Shown here: positions 16,041 to 25,715 of the stretch, piece after piece | Layout: every line of letters starts with the position of its first letter | Position numbering within the stretch: the stretch's first letter is position 1 | NCBI GenBank assembly: GCA_027484825.1 | Contig: JAIXSE010000016.1 | Span: 62,001-126,000 of the forward strand | DNA: 64,000 bases | Source: Rubrivivax sp. | GTDB taxonomy: Bacteria > Pseudomonadota > Gammaproteobacteria > Burkholderiales > Burkholderiaceae_C | Reading direction: 5' to 3' | Position numbers and translations under genes: made by a program | The notes under the pieces: generated by a model | What the model was told of the DNA's origin: nothing | The model's input: the letters and a program-made list of their open reading frames with translations, nothing else | Databases searched by the model: none

Positions 16041-17774
16041 ATGACCGTTCACCACGACTCTTCCGTTCAGGCTCGTCCTTCCGCGCCTGCCAAGACCGCG
16101 TCCGGCACACTGACCGCCACAGCCGCAGCTGCCGACTCTGGCGGGCTGTCCGCATGGCCACCGGGTGATCACCACGCTGTTGTGCGTGGCGCTCGGTTGG
16201 TCCAGGGGCTGTCCCCCACCAATCCCCTTCGTGACACCCGCCGTGAGGCGCGCAACGATCCTGCAGCCGCAGGCGAGGACGGCGATGCCGAGCCCGAGCC
16301 CATCGTCCCTGATGAAGCCGCCGCAGCCCCCACCGGACCGAATCCCGACAGCATCGCGCCTGCGCCCGTCGAAGACGAGGACCGACGAACACTGGGCGCC
16401 GTATTCCTGTCCGGCGCAGCGCCGCAGGGGCCGACCGGTGGCGTGTCCTCGGTCGGCTGGCTGGCCGCAGGCGGCGGACTGATCGCTGCGGCAGCGCTCG
16501 GCGGCGGCGGAAGCAGCACGGCGGGCACAGGGATCGGGATGAGTCCTGGCGTTCCCCCCGTCCAGGACCCTGGCGGCCAGCACCCGGTCTCGCTCGGCCT
16601 GGCCAAGGCGGCGGGCGTTGTGCAGGGCCTGCCCAGCACCAATGATCCGGTGATGCAGGTCGGCAACCTCGAAGCCGACGGCGCATGGTTCTACCGCGTG
16701 GACGGACAGGACTGGATCCAGGGGCAGGGCAGCACCATTGCCGCTTCCGCCGTCGTGGGGCAGGGCCAGCACAAGGTGGAGGTCTACCAGATGGACCTGG
16801 CCGGTAACCGCAGTGAGGTCGCCGCGCTCGATTTCTGGGTGGACAGTGAGGCGCCGACGGCACCAACCCTCCAGATCAAGAACAACACCGGCGATGTCAG
16901 CGACGCCCTCACCAGCGACGCCACGCTCACCATCAGCGGCGTGCAGCCGGGCGACCAGTGGTTCTTTTCGGTGGATGGCGGCGAGTTCCAGGCGGGGCAG
17001 GGCGGGGAACTTTCAGATGCCCAGCTGGGGGGCGACGGGACCCACACCGTTCGCGTCGTTGTGCGGGACGCCACCGGCAACCAGAGTGCGGAGACGAGCC
17101 TGACCGTTGAGCGGGACACGACCGCCCCGACGACGGCACCCGTGCTTTCGCTGCATCACGACACCGGCGCGGACGGGGATCGACTCACCTCAGACCCCTG
17201 GCTGAAGCTGAGCGGCATGGAGCCAGGCGCTCGCTGGTCCATCAGCCTGGATGGGGGCAAGACCTGGACGGCGCCGGCCAGTGCGGCCGACCCCCTCTTC
17301 AGGGACGACGCCGCCTTCGATCATGACGGCCTCTGGCGCGTGCAGGCCCGCCAGATCGACGCCGCTGGCAATGTAGGCATTGCCATCACCACCTTCGACT
17401 TTTCCCTGGACCGCCAAGCCCCTGCGGCACCGACCGTCAAGCTCCGCAATGACTCCGGCCTGTCCGCAACCGACCTTGTGACCAACGACGGTACCGTGGT
17501 GATCCAGCCGGGCGAGGCAGGTCTGACCCTGGGGTACCGCATGGACGGCGATCTTGTGTGGACGAACCTGCTGGACGATGTGCTGGTCCCGGATGGCTGG
17601 TCCGACGGCGCCCATGTCATCGAGTTCGTGGCCTGGGATGCGGCGGGCAATGCCAGTGAGGTGTCGAGCCTGGCGTTTGTCCTGGACACGAATGCGCCCG
17701 GCCTGCCCACCCTGGGCTTGGGCTTCGGCTTGGGCCTGGGAGCGATGACTCCGGCGGCCCCTGCCGGGGTCTGA
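16041..17774 (+). CDS. Bap-like protein with Ig-type repeats
   Basis: A 577-residue protein. The N-terminal ~140 residues are disordered and acidic, followed by a Gly/Ala hydrophobic segment (GWLAAGGGLIAAAALGGGGSS, around 140-160) of the type that precedes the repeats in BapA-like adhesins. Four tandem beta-sandwich repeats follow, each with a YRVDG/FSVDGG/ISLDGG-type turn, a (D/W)AAGN(x)SEV edge and a D-x-x-AP-x-AP linker. Such repeats occur in very large secreted biofilm adhesins of type I secretion systems. Here the protein is short and ends in LGFGLGLGAMTPAAPAGV, with no RTX or type I secretion C-terminal domain and no secretion genes nearby. It could be a shortened adhesin or a surface protein of its own kind. 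Confidence 0.65.
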   Translation: MTVHHDSSVQARPSAPAKTASGTLTATAAAADSGGLSAWPPGDHHAVVRGARLVQGLSPTNPLRDTRREARNDPAAAGEDGDAEPEPIVPDEAAAAPTGPNPDSIAPAPVEDEDRRTLGAVFLSGAAPQGPTGGVSSVGWLAAGGGLIAAAALGGGGSSTAGTGIGMSPGVPPVQDPGGQHPVSLGLAKAAGVVQGLPSTNDPVMQVGNLEADGAWFYRVDGQDWIQGQGSTIAASAVVGQGQHKVEVYQMDLAGNRSEVAALDFWVDSEAPTAPTLQIKNNTGDVSDALTSDATLTISGVQPGDQWFFSVDGGEFQAGQGGELSDAQLGGDGTHTVRVVVRDATGNQSAETSLTVERDTTAPTTAPVLSLHHDTGADGDRLTSDPWLKLSGMEPGARWSISLDGGKTWTAPASAADPLFRDDAAFDHDGLWRVQARQIDAAGNVGIAITTFDFSLDRQAPAAPTVKLRNDSGLSATDLVTNDGTVVIQPGEAGLTLGYRMDGDLVWTNLLDDVLVPDGWSDGAHVIEFVAWDAAGNASEVSSLAFVLDTNAPGLPTLGLGFGLGLGAMTPAAPAGV

Positions 17775-17792
17775 GCCGCTCGGCCCATGAAA

Positions 17793-17820
17793 AAGGGGCG
17801 CCTTCAAGCGCCCCTTCTTG
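17793..17820 (-). terminator. Intrinsic terminator between the Ig-repeat gene and glnS (both directions possible)
   Basis: Perfect 9-bp stem AAGGGGCGC (17793-17801) / GCGCCCCTT (17808-17816) with loop cttcaa. Read on the minus strand the stem is followed by TTTC, giving a run of five T including the stem end, which fits termination of glnS. On the plus strand the tail is the weaker ctt. The two genes converge here. Confidence 0.8.
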
Positions 17821-17845
17821 CCCAGTCGGTCTGGAGGCCGATGGC

Positions 17846-19681
17846 TTATTTGCCGAAGCTGTCCTTCAGCCCGGTGATCTTGTTGAACACCGGCGCCTGG
17901 GTCTGATGGTCCAGGCGGTCCGCCACGAAGTAGCCATGACGTTCGAACTGGAATTTCTGATCCGGCTGAGCACCGGCCAGCGATGGTTCCACAAACCCCT
18001 GCACCACCCGCTTGGAATGCGGATTGATGAAGTCCAGGAAGTTGCGGTCGCCCGAGTCCGGCTGCGCTTCGGTGAAGAGCCGGTCATACAGGCGCAGCTC
18101 GGCTGGGATGCCGTCGTGCACGCCCACCCAGGTGATCACGCCCTTGACCTTGACGGCATCCGCGCCCGGGGTGCCGCTCTTGGTGTCCGGCACCAGCTTG
18201 GCGAGCACGGCGGTGATCTCACCCTGTTCGTTCTTTTCGCTGCCCACGCACTCGATCACATAGCCGTACTTCAGGCGGACCTTGTTGCCCGGATACAGCC
18301 GGTGATAGCCCTTCGGCGGGGTCTCCATGAAGTCTTCGCGCTCGATCCACAGTTCCGGACCCAGGCTGAAGGCGCGTTGGCCCAGTTCCGGCAGGTGCGG
18401 ATGGGCAGGCGCGCTGCAGGCCTCGCGATGGTCCAGCGAACCGAACTCCTCCGCATAGTTCTGCAGCTTGAGCTTGACCGGGTCCACCACCGCCATGGCG
18501 CGGGCGGCCTTGCCTTCCAGGTCGGCGCGCAGGTAGCCGTCCAGCACGGAATAGTCGATCCAGCTGTTGGTCTTGGAGGCGCCGGTGCTCTCCACCATCG
18601 CCCGGATCGATTCCGGCGTGTAGCCGCGGCGGCGCATGCCCACCAGGGTCGGCATGCGGGGGTCGTCCCAGCCGCTCACATGCCGTTCTTCCACCAGTTG
18701 GCGCAGCTTGCGCTTGGAGGTGACCACATAGCTCAGGTTGAGCCGGCCGAATTCATACTGGTGCGGCAGCGGCCGTGCCAGCAGGCCGCCGGCGGCCAGA
18801 TGCTCCACCAGCCAGTCGTAGAACGGGCGCTGGTCTTCGAATTCCAGCGTGCAGAAGCTGTGGGTGATGCACTCCAGCGCGTCCTCAATCGGATGCGCGA
18901 AGGTGTACATCGGGTAGATGCACCACTGGTCGCCGGTGTTGTGGTGGGTGGCCCGACGCACGCGGTAGAGGGTCGGGTCCCGCATGTTGATGTTGGGCGA
19001 GGCCATGTCGATCTTGGCGCGCAGCACCATCGACCCGTCCGGATGCTGGCCATCGCGCATTTCGCGCAGCCGGGTCAGGTTCTCCTGCGGGCTGCGGCTG
19101 CGGAAGGGGCTGTTGGTGCCAGGCGTGCGGAAGTCGCCGCGGTTCACCCGCATCTCTTCCGGGGTCTGTTCGTCCACGTAGGCCAGGTCCTGGGTCACCA
19201 GATATTCGGCGGCCCGGTACATGAAGTCGAAGTAATTGCTGGCGTAGAACAGGTGGCTGGTGGTGTCGCTACCGGTGCCAGCGTCCGGGCTGTTCCAGGA
19301 CCAACCCAGCCAGGCCACCATCTCCTTGATGGCGTCCACATATTCCTGCTCTTCCTTCTCCGGATTGGTGTCGTCGAAGCGAAGGTGGCAGACGCCGCCA
19401 TAGTCGCGCGCCAGCCCAAAGTTCAGGCAGATGCTCTTGGCGTGGCCAATGTGCAGGTAGCCATTGGGCTCTGGCGGAAACCGCGTGCGGATGCGGGCGG
19501 GGTCCAGCGGGCCGGCGGCATGGTGAGCCGCATCACCGGGCGAACCGGCGAAATGACGCGCCGGCTGGAAGCCCTGTTCCAGATCGCGTTCGATGATGGC
19601 GCGCAGGAAGTTGCTGGGCTTGACAGCATCGCCGTCGTGCTCAGGCGCGGCGCTCGGGGTCTTGTCGGTGCTGGCGGACAT
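17846..19681 (-). CDS. glnS: Glutaminyl-tRNA synthetase
   Basis: A class I aminoacyl-tRNA synthetase that charges tRNA-Gln with glutamine in the cytoplasm. At 611 residues it is slightly longer than the E. coli enzyme (~554), with a ~55-residue N-terminal extension. Visible motifs are FPPEPNGYLHIGHAKS (HIGH), RFDDTNPEKE, the WCIYPMYTFAHPIEDALE block, and VVTSKRKL (the KMSKS-equivalent of GlnRS). The C-terminal anticodon-binding beta barrels include LYPGNKVRLKYGYVIECVG. It is a single gene ended by the hairpin at 17793. The presence of glnS means this organism can charge tRNA-Gln directly. Confidence 0.97.
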   Translation of the reverse strand: MSASTDKTPSAAPEHDGDAVKPSNFLRAIIERDLEQGFQPARHFAGSPGDAAHHAAGPLDPARIRTRFPPEPNGYLHIGHAKSICLNFGLARDYGGVCHLRFDDTNPEKEEQEYVDAIKEMVAWLGWSWNSPDAGTGSDTTSHLFYASNYFDFMYRAAEYLVTQDLAYVDEQTPEEMRVNRGDFRTPGTNSPFRSRSPQENLTRLREMRDGQHPDGSMVLRAKIDMASPNINMRDPTLYRVRRATHHNTGDQWCIYPMYTFAHPIEDALECITHSFCTLEFEDQRPFYDWLVEHLAAGGLLARPLPHQYEFGRLNLSYVVTSKRKLRQLVEERHVSGWDDPRMPTLVGMRRRGYTPESIRAMVESTGASKTNSWIDYSVLDGYLRADLEGKAARAMAVVDPVKLKLQNYAEEFGSLDHREACSAPAHPHLPELGQRAFSLGPELWIEREDFMETPPKGYHRLYPGNKVRLKYGYVIECVGSEKNEQGEITAVLAKLVPDTKSGTPGADAVKVKGVITWVGVHDGIPAELRLYDRLFTEAQPDSGDRNFLDFINPHSKRVVQGFVEPSLAGAQPDQKFQFERHGYFVADRLDHQTQAPVFNKITGLKDSFGK

Positions 19682-19757
19682 GAATGAATCACTGGCGAAA
19701 GAGGCAAATGATTCTACGCGCCCGGATGCACCCGGCCGGGGGGCGGGGCTCTCTCGA

Positions 19758-20750
19758 TCAAAGCGCCTTGAAACGGTGCGCGAACATGCGGCTGACGGCC
19801 AGGCGTTCCGGGCGGCGGCGCAGCTTGAGGGTCAGGCGGCCAGCCTCGTCGCGCACGGCGCGGTCAATGGCGTCCACATGCACGACATGGCCCCGGTGCA
19901 CCTGCCAGAAGCGCTCTGCATCCAGCTGCGGAAGCAGTTCGCGCAGCGAGGCGCGGACGAGGTATTCCTGGTCGGCGGTCAGCACGCGGACGTATTTGTC
20001 GGCGGCTTCCAGGAACTCGATCTGATCGACGGGCAGCAGCACGATGCTCTGGCCCACGCCCACCTGCAGATGGCGCAGCAGCGGGGCGGGCCCGCCAGGC
20101 GTCGCGGCAAAGTCCCGCGACGGGCCGCCGGCCAGCAGCAGGCTGCGCAGCTGATCCAGAGTGGCCTCGAGGGCGCTGCTACTCACACCACTGCCGCCAA
20201 TTCCAACGGTCACAGCGGCCACACCGCTTCCATCGGCCACACCGCTTCCGCCACTTCCAACGGTCGCACTGGCCACCCCGCTTCCGTCGGCCACACCGCT
20301 TCCGCCGGTCACACGGGTACCGCCGGTCAGTCCGCTCTCATCCCTGAGGCCAGGCCCTCGCCCCGCGAGCCCCGCTTGCAGGCGGCTCACCGTCTGGGCC
20401 AGGCGTTCCCTCTGCACCGGTTTGAGCACATAGTCCACGGCTGCACGGTCGAAAGCCTGTAGCGCGTATTGGTCGTAGGCGGTGACAAACACCAGCAGCG
20501 GGAAGGGCGGGGCGTCCGGGCCCTCCGGCCACTCGTCCGCCAGCAGCGCGGCGGCTTCGAGGCCTGTCATGCCGGGCATGCGGATGTCGAAGAAGCACAC
20601 CTGCGGGAGGTGCTGCAGGGCCAGGTCCACAGCGGCCTGGCCGTGCGCCGCCATGGCCACGATGGTCAGCGACGGCCACAGGGTGCTCAGTTCCTGGCGC
20701 AAGTGCTGGGCCAGGAGGTCCTCGTCTTCGGCGATCAGGGCGGTGGGCAT
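19758..20750 (-). CDS. LytTR-type response regulator
   Basis: A 330-residue regulator read from the ATG at 20750. The receiver domain is at 1-125, with acidic pocket EDED (8-11), phosphoacceptor Asp55 in FFDIRMPGMTG, VTAYD and LKPV. A ~60-residue Gly/Ser/Val linker of repeated GSGVADGSGVA type follows, then a C-terminal LytTR DNA-binding domain (VDQIEFLEAADKYVRVLT, RASLRELLPQL, FWQVHRGHVVHVDAI, LAVSRMF). It is the partner of the LytS-type kinase at 21032-22318, in AgrA/LytR-like systems that often control surface or cell-wall genes. The frame continues upstream to 21002 through simple repeats, which I treat as non-coding. The long repetitive linker is unusual. Confidence 0.88.
   Translation of the reverse strand: MPTALIAEDEDLLAQHLRQELSTLWPSLTIVAMAAHGQAAVDLALQHLPQVCFFDIRMPGMTGLEAAALLADEWPEGPDAPPFPLLVFVTAYDQYALQAFDRAAVDYVLKPVQRERLAQTVSRLQAGLAGRGPGLRDESGLTGGTRVTGGSGVADGSGVASATVGSGGSGVADGSGVAAVTVGIGGSGVSSSALEATLDQLRSLLLAGGPSRDFAATPGGPAPLLRHLQVGVGQSIVLLPVDQIEFLEAADKYVRVLTADQEYLVRASLRELLPQLDAERFWQVHRGHVVHVDAIDRAVRDEAGRLTLKLRRRPERLAVSRMFAHRFKAL
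20183..20330. repeat. Imperfect repeats coding the Gly/Ser linker of the response regulator
   Basis: Several copies of a unit resembling tcggccacaccgcttccgcc, alternating with ttccaacggtc, lie in frame inside the response regulator and encode the GSGVADGSGVA-type linker on the minus strand. The copy number may vary between strains because tandem units of this kind slip. Confidence 0.7.
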
Positions 20751-20813
20751 GGGGGCCTCTGCAAGTTCAGGATATTGAGGAAGTGGCCGAAAGGGCCAAG
20801 GGGCGACGCGACG

Positions 20814-20965
<152 letters not shown>

Positions 20966-21031
20966 TGGACGTTTGGCGATTGTCGCGATCAAACAAAGTC
21001 ACCCGTGCGGCGGTGCTCCGAACGACGGCGG

Positions 21032-22318
21032 TCAGGCCTTCAGCGTCCCGTCGGGCGCGAGAGGGATGTCGATCACCGCCAGCGTTCCGCCGTCGGGATG
21101 GGCCTGGACATGCAACCGGGCCTTCGGGCCGTACACCACCGCCAGCCGCTCGCGGATCTGGCGGGTACCAAAACCTGAGCCGGGCGTCGGGGTGTCGGGG
21201 GGCGCGTAGCCGGCGCCGTTGTCGATCACCTCCAGCCGAAGAGTCCCGGGCCTCGTCGGCTCACCCGACCGACCCGCTGCAGCAGCGCCCGGTAATGCAG
21301 CGCCCTTCGAAGCAGCACCCGGCAAAGTAGCGCCGAACGAATCGGTACCCGCCGAAGCCGCATTCAGCGAATCCGCCGACACCAGCCGCGCCCTCACCGT
21401 CAGCCGCCCACCCGCCACATGCGGCTCCAGCCCGTGCTTGATGGCGTTCTCCACCAAAGGCTGCAGCAGCAGCGGCGGCACCGGCAGCTCCGCCGTCTCG
21501 GGTGGCAGGTCGAACTCGAAGCTCAGCCGCTGACCCATGCGCACCTGCATCAGCGCCAGATAGTCCGCCAGCCGGGCAAACTCGTCCCGCAGCGCATGCT
21601 GCTCCGCCTGGGACGCCACCAGCGTAGCGCGCAGGAACGCGATCAGATGGTCCAGCATGGCTTGGGCACGCGCAGCATCCATGCCGATCAGCACCCGCAG
21701 ATTGGCCAGGGTGTTGAACAGCATGTGCGGCTCCAGTTGGCTCTCCAGCAGCCGCAACTGGGTTTCGGTGGCCTGACGTCGCAGGGTTTCCGCACGGGCT
21801 TCGGCCGCCGCGGCCTTGCCTCGCCACAAATAGATGAACGTCAGCGCGATGCCAGGAAGCATCGAGAACCCGAGGGCCCCCAGCATGGCCTGCCACGGTG
21901 CACTCAGCGGGCTGCGGAAATGGAGTCCGGTCAACTGATTACCCAGCCAGGCGCCACTGGTGTAGCCCAGCGTGGTCCCCACCAGCAGGCACAGCAACAT
22001 CAGCGGCCAGCCCGGCCAGGCGGCGACGAAGTCATGGGACCACCCCATGCGCTCGTAAAACCGGATGCGGCCCCAAGCGGCCGTCAGGCGCAGGGCATGG
22101 ATGAAGCCGCCGCATCCCAGGCTGATACAAAAGCTGTAGATGAACGTCGGCTTCCAGCTGTTGCCGAAGGTGCTCACCAGCAGCAGGGTGAGCATCGCCG
22201 ACACGGCGCCAAGAATCAGCAGCTGGCGCACCAGATAGCGGGCCCAGTCCACCGACCCCTGCGGCTGGGGCGGGTTCGGGAGGAAGGTCGGGTGGGGGTC
22301 AGGGAGAGGGCGAGTCAT
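21032..22318 (-). CDS. LytS/YehU-type sensor histidine kinase
   Basis: A 428-residue membrane kinase read from the ATG at 22318. About four transmembrane segments occupy the first ~150 residues (LLILGAVSAMLTLLLV, FIYSFCISLGCGGFIHAL, WPLMLLCLLVGTTLGY, ALGFSMLPGIALTFIYL). The His_kinase domain follows, with LLESQLEPHMLFNTLANLRVLI (phosphoacceptor His in EPHMLFN), then the HATPase region with LLLQPLVENAIKHGLEPHV (N box), VIDNGAGYAP (G1) and GSGFGTRQIRERL (G2). An Ala/Gly/Ser low-complexity insert of ~45 residues (DSLNAASAGTDSF onward, bases ~21260-21380) sits between the N and G1 boxes, an odd place for an insertion. It pairs with the LytTR regulator downstream on the same strand. Confidence 0.88.
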   Translation of the reverse strand: MTRPLPDPHPTFLPNPPQPQGSVDWARYLVRQLLILGAVSAMLTLLLVSTFGNSWKPTFIYSFCISLGCGGFIHALRLTAAWGRIRFYERMGWSHDFVAAWPGWPLMLLCLLVGTTLGYTSGAWLGNQLTGLHFRSPLSAPWQAMLGALGFSMLPGIALTFIYLWRGKAAAAEARAETLRRQATETQLRLLESQLEPHMLFNTLANLRVLIGMDAARAQAMLDHLIAFLRATLVASQAEQHALRDEFARLADYLALMQVRMGQRLSFEFDLPPETAELPVPPLLLQPLVENAIKHGLEPHVAGGRLTVRARLVSADSLNAASAGTDSFGATLPGAASKGAALPGAAAAGRSGEPTRPGTLRLEVIDNGAGYAPPDTPTPGSGFGTRQIRERLAVVYGPKARLHVQAHPDGGTLAVIDIPLAPDGTLKA

Positions 22319-22429
22319 GGCGCTGGCGCGTTGGAAGAGGCACGTGGGGCAGTGGGGCAGTGGTTCAGCGGGGCAATGAAGCGGCCGCCAGCGGTTGGGG
22401 GGCGCCGGCCACCAGACCACCCGCCTGCA

Positions 22430-22978
22430 TCATGCCGTGATCGAAGCCGAAGGGCCTTGCGTCCAGGCGCCCCGGCGCAGGATGTTGATGCTGCGACCCA
22501 CGAAGAAGCCGCTCAACAGCCCAAAGCTCAGGCTGGCGACGCCGGCAAAGGTCGAGTCGTGCGCCAGGCTCGGATGCAGACCCAAGGCCATGCCCACGGC
22601 GAAGCGGGCGCAGAAGATGCCCAGCATCACAAGCATCGGCAACCAGCTGCCGGGCACGCTGTACAGGCCGGTGGCCGGTTCGAACCGGGCTTGGCCGGGC
22701 CAGCCTGTCGCCACCAGGGCGCCGACGCTCACCAGCAGGCCGGCTGCCCAGGCCAGCATGGCCACACCGGCGCTGCCGGCCTGAGCGAAGCCGTTCTGGA
22801 CGCCCCAGGCGCCAAACACCAGCCAGACCAGCGGCAGAACCAGCAGGCGCTTGCGGGTCACCGATTGGGGGCGGCTCTGCCGGGTACCCAGGACGATCAG
22901 CAAGGCCAGAATGAACCAGACCCAGACGGGCACGTGGGTGAAGATCTGGGTCAGGGCGTCGAGCGGGGAGGTGTGCAT
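22430..22978 (-). CDS. DUF6622-type integral membrane protein
   Basis: A 182-residue membrane protein with five to six hydrophobic segments: FTHVPVWVWFILALLIVLGT at the N-terminus, LLVLPLVWLVFGAWGV, VAMLAWAAGLLVSVGALVA, WLPMLVMLGIFCARFAVGM and GVASLSFGLLSGFFVGRS. The N-terminal motif fits the DUF6622 family, of unknown function. It ends 111 bases before the kinase start on the same strand, so it could be read through into the two-component genes, but there is no evidence of a shared role. Confidence 0.7.
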   Translation of the reverse strand: MHTSPLDALTQIFTHVPVWVWFILALLIVLGTRQSRPQSVTRKRLLVLPLVWLVFGAWGVQNGFAQAGSAGVAMLAWAAGLLVSVGALVATGWPGQARFEPATGLYSVPGSWLPMLVMLGIFCARFAVGMALGLHPSLAHDSTFAGVASLSFGLLSGFFVGRSINILRRGAWTQGPSASITA

Positions 22979-23175
22979 GTGGGTCTCCAGGGGGGCGAGG
23001 GATGCATCTCACGGGATGCGATGACCGCACTGTGCCGATCCGCCTCGCGTGCCACCATGGCTGCGCGACGAGCCGCAACCAGACGCCGCCAGCGACCTCC
23101 CACGGGCGCAAGCGGTCGAGGTTCGGCGCGCACCTCGGCGCGCGAGAGGACATCTTTCCGGCCACCGCGGGCCCA

Positions 23176-24825
23176 TCAACGCCGCGATCGCCCCGACTTC
23201 CCACCCAGCAGGCTGCCCAGCACGCCCCGCACCAGCTCCCGGCCCACCGACGAGCCGATGGAGCGCAGGGCGGATTTCGCGGCGGCTTCGGCCAGCCCTT
23301 CGCGGCGGCCGCCCCTCGGACCGGTGCTGCCGAACAGCACATCCTTGAGCCCGTCGAGCATGCCGCCTTCGCTGCCACCGCTGCCGCTGCTGGCACCGCC
23401 GCCGGACGCCGTCGAAGGCGCCCGGGCGCTCCCGCCTTGAAACACCGCTCCCGCCTCATCGGCCATGGTGCGCTTCCCGGTCGGCAGCCCGCTGGACGCA
23501 TCCCGCGGGGCGGTGACCGACGCGTCCCGGTCCGCCGCCTGGGCACTCGCCGCCGCCCGCCCGGTCAGCTTTTCATAGGCGGATTCACGGTCCACCTGCT
23601 GCTCATACACCCCGGCCACCAGCGACTGCTCCATCAGCGTCTTGCGCTGTGCCGGCGTGATCGGGCCGATCTGGCTGCCAGGCGGCAGCACAAACACCCG
23701 CTCGGTGATGCAGGGCCGACCCTTGTCGTCCAGCAGGCTCACCAGCGCTTCGCCCACGCCCAATTCGGTGATGGCCATGGCGATGTCCAGGCCCGCCTTG
23801 GGCCGCATGGTGTCGGCGGCGGCTTTCACCGCCTTCTGGTCCCGCGGCGTGAAGGCCCGCAGCGCATGCTGCACCCGGTTGCCGAGCTGGCCCAGCACGG
23901 CATCCGGAATGTCCAGCGGGTTCTGGGTCACGAAGTAGACGCCCACACCCTTGGACCGCACCAGCCGCACCACCAGCTCGATCCGCTCCACCAGCGCCGG
24001 CGGGGCGTCCTTGAACAGCAGATGGGCCTCGTCGAAGAAGAACACCAGCTTGGGCTGGTCCAGGTCGCCCACTTCGGGCAGCGTCTCGAACAGCTCCGAC
24101 AGCATCCATAGCAGGAAGGTCGCATAAAGCCGGGGCGCGGCCATCAGTTTGTCGGCCGCCAGGATGTTGATCACGCCCTGGCCGTCCACCGTCTGCATGA
24201 AGTCGGCAATGTTGAGCATCGGCTCGCCGAAGAACCGGTCGCCGCCCTGGGCCTCGATCTGCAGCAGGCCGCGCTGGATGGCGCCCACGCTGGCGGCCGA
24301 CACATTGCCATATTGAGTCGTGAACTCGCTGGCGTTCTCGCCCACATGCTGCAGCATGGCGCGCAGGTCCTTGAGATCCAGCAGCGCCAGGCCATGGTCG
24401 TCGGCGATCTTGAACACCATCTGCAGCACGCCGGCCTGGGTCTCGTTCAGGCCCAGCATGCGCGACAGCAGCAGCGGTCCCATGTCCGAGACGGTGGCCC
24501 GCACCGGATGGCCCTGTTCGCCAAAGACATCCCACAGCGTGGTGGGGCAGGCGGCGGACGCGGGCGGCGCCAGGCCCCGCTCCTGCAGCACCGCCAGCAG
24601 CTTGGCCGAGGGGCGTCCCGGCTGCGAAATGCCGGTGAGGTCGCCCTTGACGTCGGCCATGAAGACCGGCACGCCGATCTGGGACAGCGATTCCGCCAGC
24701 TTCTGCAGGCTGATGGTCTTGCCGGTGCCGGTGGCCCCGGTGATCAGGCCATGGCGGTTGGCCAGCGCCGGCAGAAGCAGGCATTCGATCTCGCCGTGCC
24801 GGGCCAGCAGGATGGGGTCAGCCAT
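23176..24825 (-). CDS. yjgR: HerA-like / DUF853 (YjgR) P-loop ATPase
   Basis: A 549-residue cytoplasmic ATPase of the helicase HerA-like DUF853 family. Walker A is [13 protein letters not shown] (around residues 30-42), Walker B is [16 protein letters not shown] (around 250-265), and [32 protein letters not shown] carries the sensor region. The C-terminal ~120 residues are low-complexity Gly/Ser/Ala, ending in a basic [21 protein letters not shown]. The biological role of YjgR proteins is not established; relatives of HerA move along DNA. It is divergent from yebC, with 140 bases for two promoters between them. Confidence 0.85.
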   Translation of the reverse strand: MADPILLARHGEIECLLLPALANRHGLITGATGTGKTISLQKLAESLSQIGVPVFMADVKGDLTGISQPGRPSAKLLAVLQERGLAPPASAACPTTLWDVFGEQGHPVRATVSDMGPLLLSRMLGLNETQAGVLQMVFKIADDHGLALLDLKDLRAMLQHVGENASEFTTQYGNVSAASVGAIQRGLLQIEAQGGDRFFGEPMLNIADFMQTVDGQGVINILAADKLMAAPRLYATFLLWMLSELFETLPEVGDLDQPKLVFFFDEAHLLFKDAPPALVERIELVVRLVRSKGVGVYFVTQNPLDIPDAVLGQLGNRVQHALRAFTPRDQKAVKAAADTMRPKAGLDIAMAITELGVGEALVSLLDDKGRPCITERVFVLPPGSQIGPITPAQRKTLMEQSLVAGVYEQQVDRESAYEKLTGRAAASAQAADRDASVTAPRDASSGLPTGKRTMADEAGAVFQGGSARAPSTASGGGASSGSGGSEGGMLDGLKDVLFGSTGPRGGRREGLAEAAAKSALRSIGSSVGRELVRGVLGSLLGGKSGRSRR

Positions 24826-24965
24826 GAAACATCTCCAAAAACTTGCATCGCTGACGGTGCCCGCCGGAGAGCGAGGTTCCGAAAGCTAAAATCGCAGTCT
24901 AACGAAGCATCAACAGCGTCGGCCCGACGGTTTTCCCGGGCTGGCGACACAGGAGAACCAGTCTC

Positions 24966-25691
24966 ATGGCAGGGCATTCGAAATGGGCCAATATCCAGCA
25001 CCGCAAGGGCCGTCAGGACGAAAAGCGCGGGAAGGTCTGGACCCGTCTCACGCGTGAAATCATTGTGTCGGCCCGTGCCGGCGGCGGTGATGTGACCATG
25101 AACCCGCGCCTGCGCCTGGCCATCGAAAAGGCCAAGGCGGCCAACATGCCGGCCGACAACATCAAGCGCAACGTGGACAAGGCCACCGGCAACCTGGACG
25201 GGGTCACCTACGAAGAAATTCGCTATGAGGGCTACGGCATCGGCGGCGCCGCCATCATCGTGGACTGCATGACCGACAACCGCGTGCGCACGGTGGCCGA
25301 AGTCCGTCACGCCTTCTCCAAATACGGCGGCAACCTGGGCACCGAAGGCTCGGTGGCCTTCCAGTTCAAGCATGTCGGCCAGATGATCTTTGCGCCGGGC
25401 ACCTCGGAAGACAAGGTCATGGAAGTGGGCCTGGAAGCCGGCGCGGAGGACGTGGTGTCCGGCGATGACGGCTCCATCGAGGTCCTGACCGCCCCCGGCG
25501 ACTTCGAAGCCGTCCGCGCCGCGCTGGAAGCCGCAGGCCTGAAGCCCGAAGTGGCTGAAGTCACCATGCGCGCCGAAAACACCATCGACCTGGCCGGCGA
25601 CGACGCCACCCGGATGCAAAAGCTGCTGGACGTGATCGAAGACCTGGACGACGTCCAGGAGGTCTTTCACAACGCCAACCTGGATCAATAA
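24966..25691 (+). CDS. yebC: YebC/PmpR (TACO1) family protein
   Basis: A 241-residue cytoplasmic protein with the family's invariant start [18 protein letters not shown] and the three-domain layout, including [36 protein letters not shown] and [19 protein letters not shown] at the C-terminus. It was first described as a transcriptional regulator. Homologues, including human TACO1, also assist translation of proline-rich stretches, so the mode of action is not settled. The ribosome binding site aggaga precedes the ATG. purD follows after 24 bases and is probably co-transcribed. Confidence 0.95.
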   Translation: MAGHSKWANIQHRKGRQDEKRGKVWTRLTREIIVSARAGGGDVTMNPRLRLAIEKAKAANMPADNIKRNVDKATGNLDGVTYEEIRYEGYGIGGAAIIVDCMTDNRVRTVAEVRHAFSKYGGNLGTEGSVAFQFKHVGQMIFAPGTSEDKVMEVGLEAGAEDVVSGDDGSIEVLTAPGDFEAVRAALEAAGLKPEVAEVTMRAENTIDLAGDDATRMQKLLDVIEDLDDVQEVFHNANLDQ

Positions 25692-25715
25692 GCGCTTCGG
25701 CGCAAAGGAATTGCA

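Noticed and set aside
17906-19687. 593-residue plus-strand frame opposite glnS
   Set aside because: Antisense shadow; glnS on the minus strand has all class I synthetase motifs.
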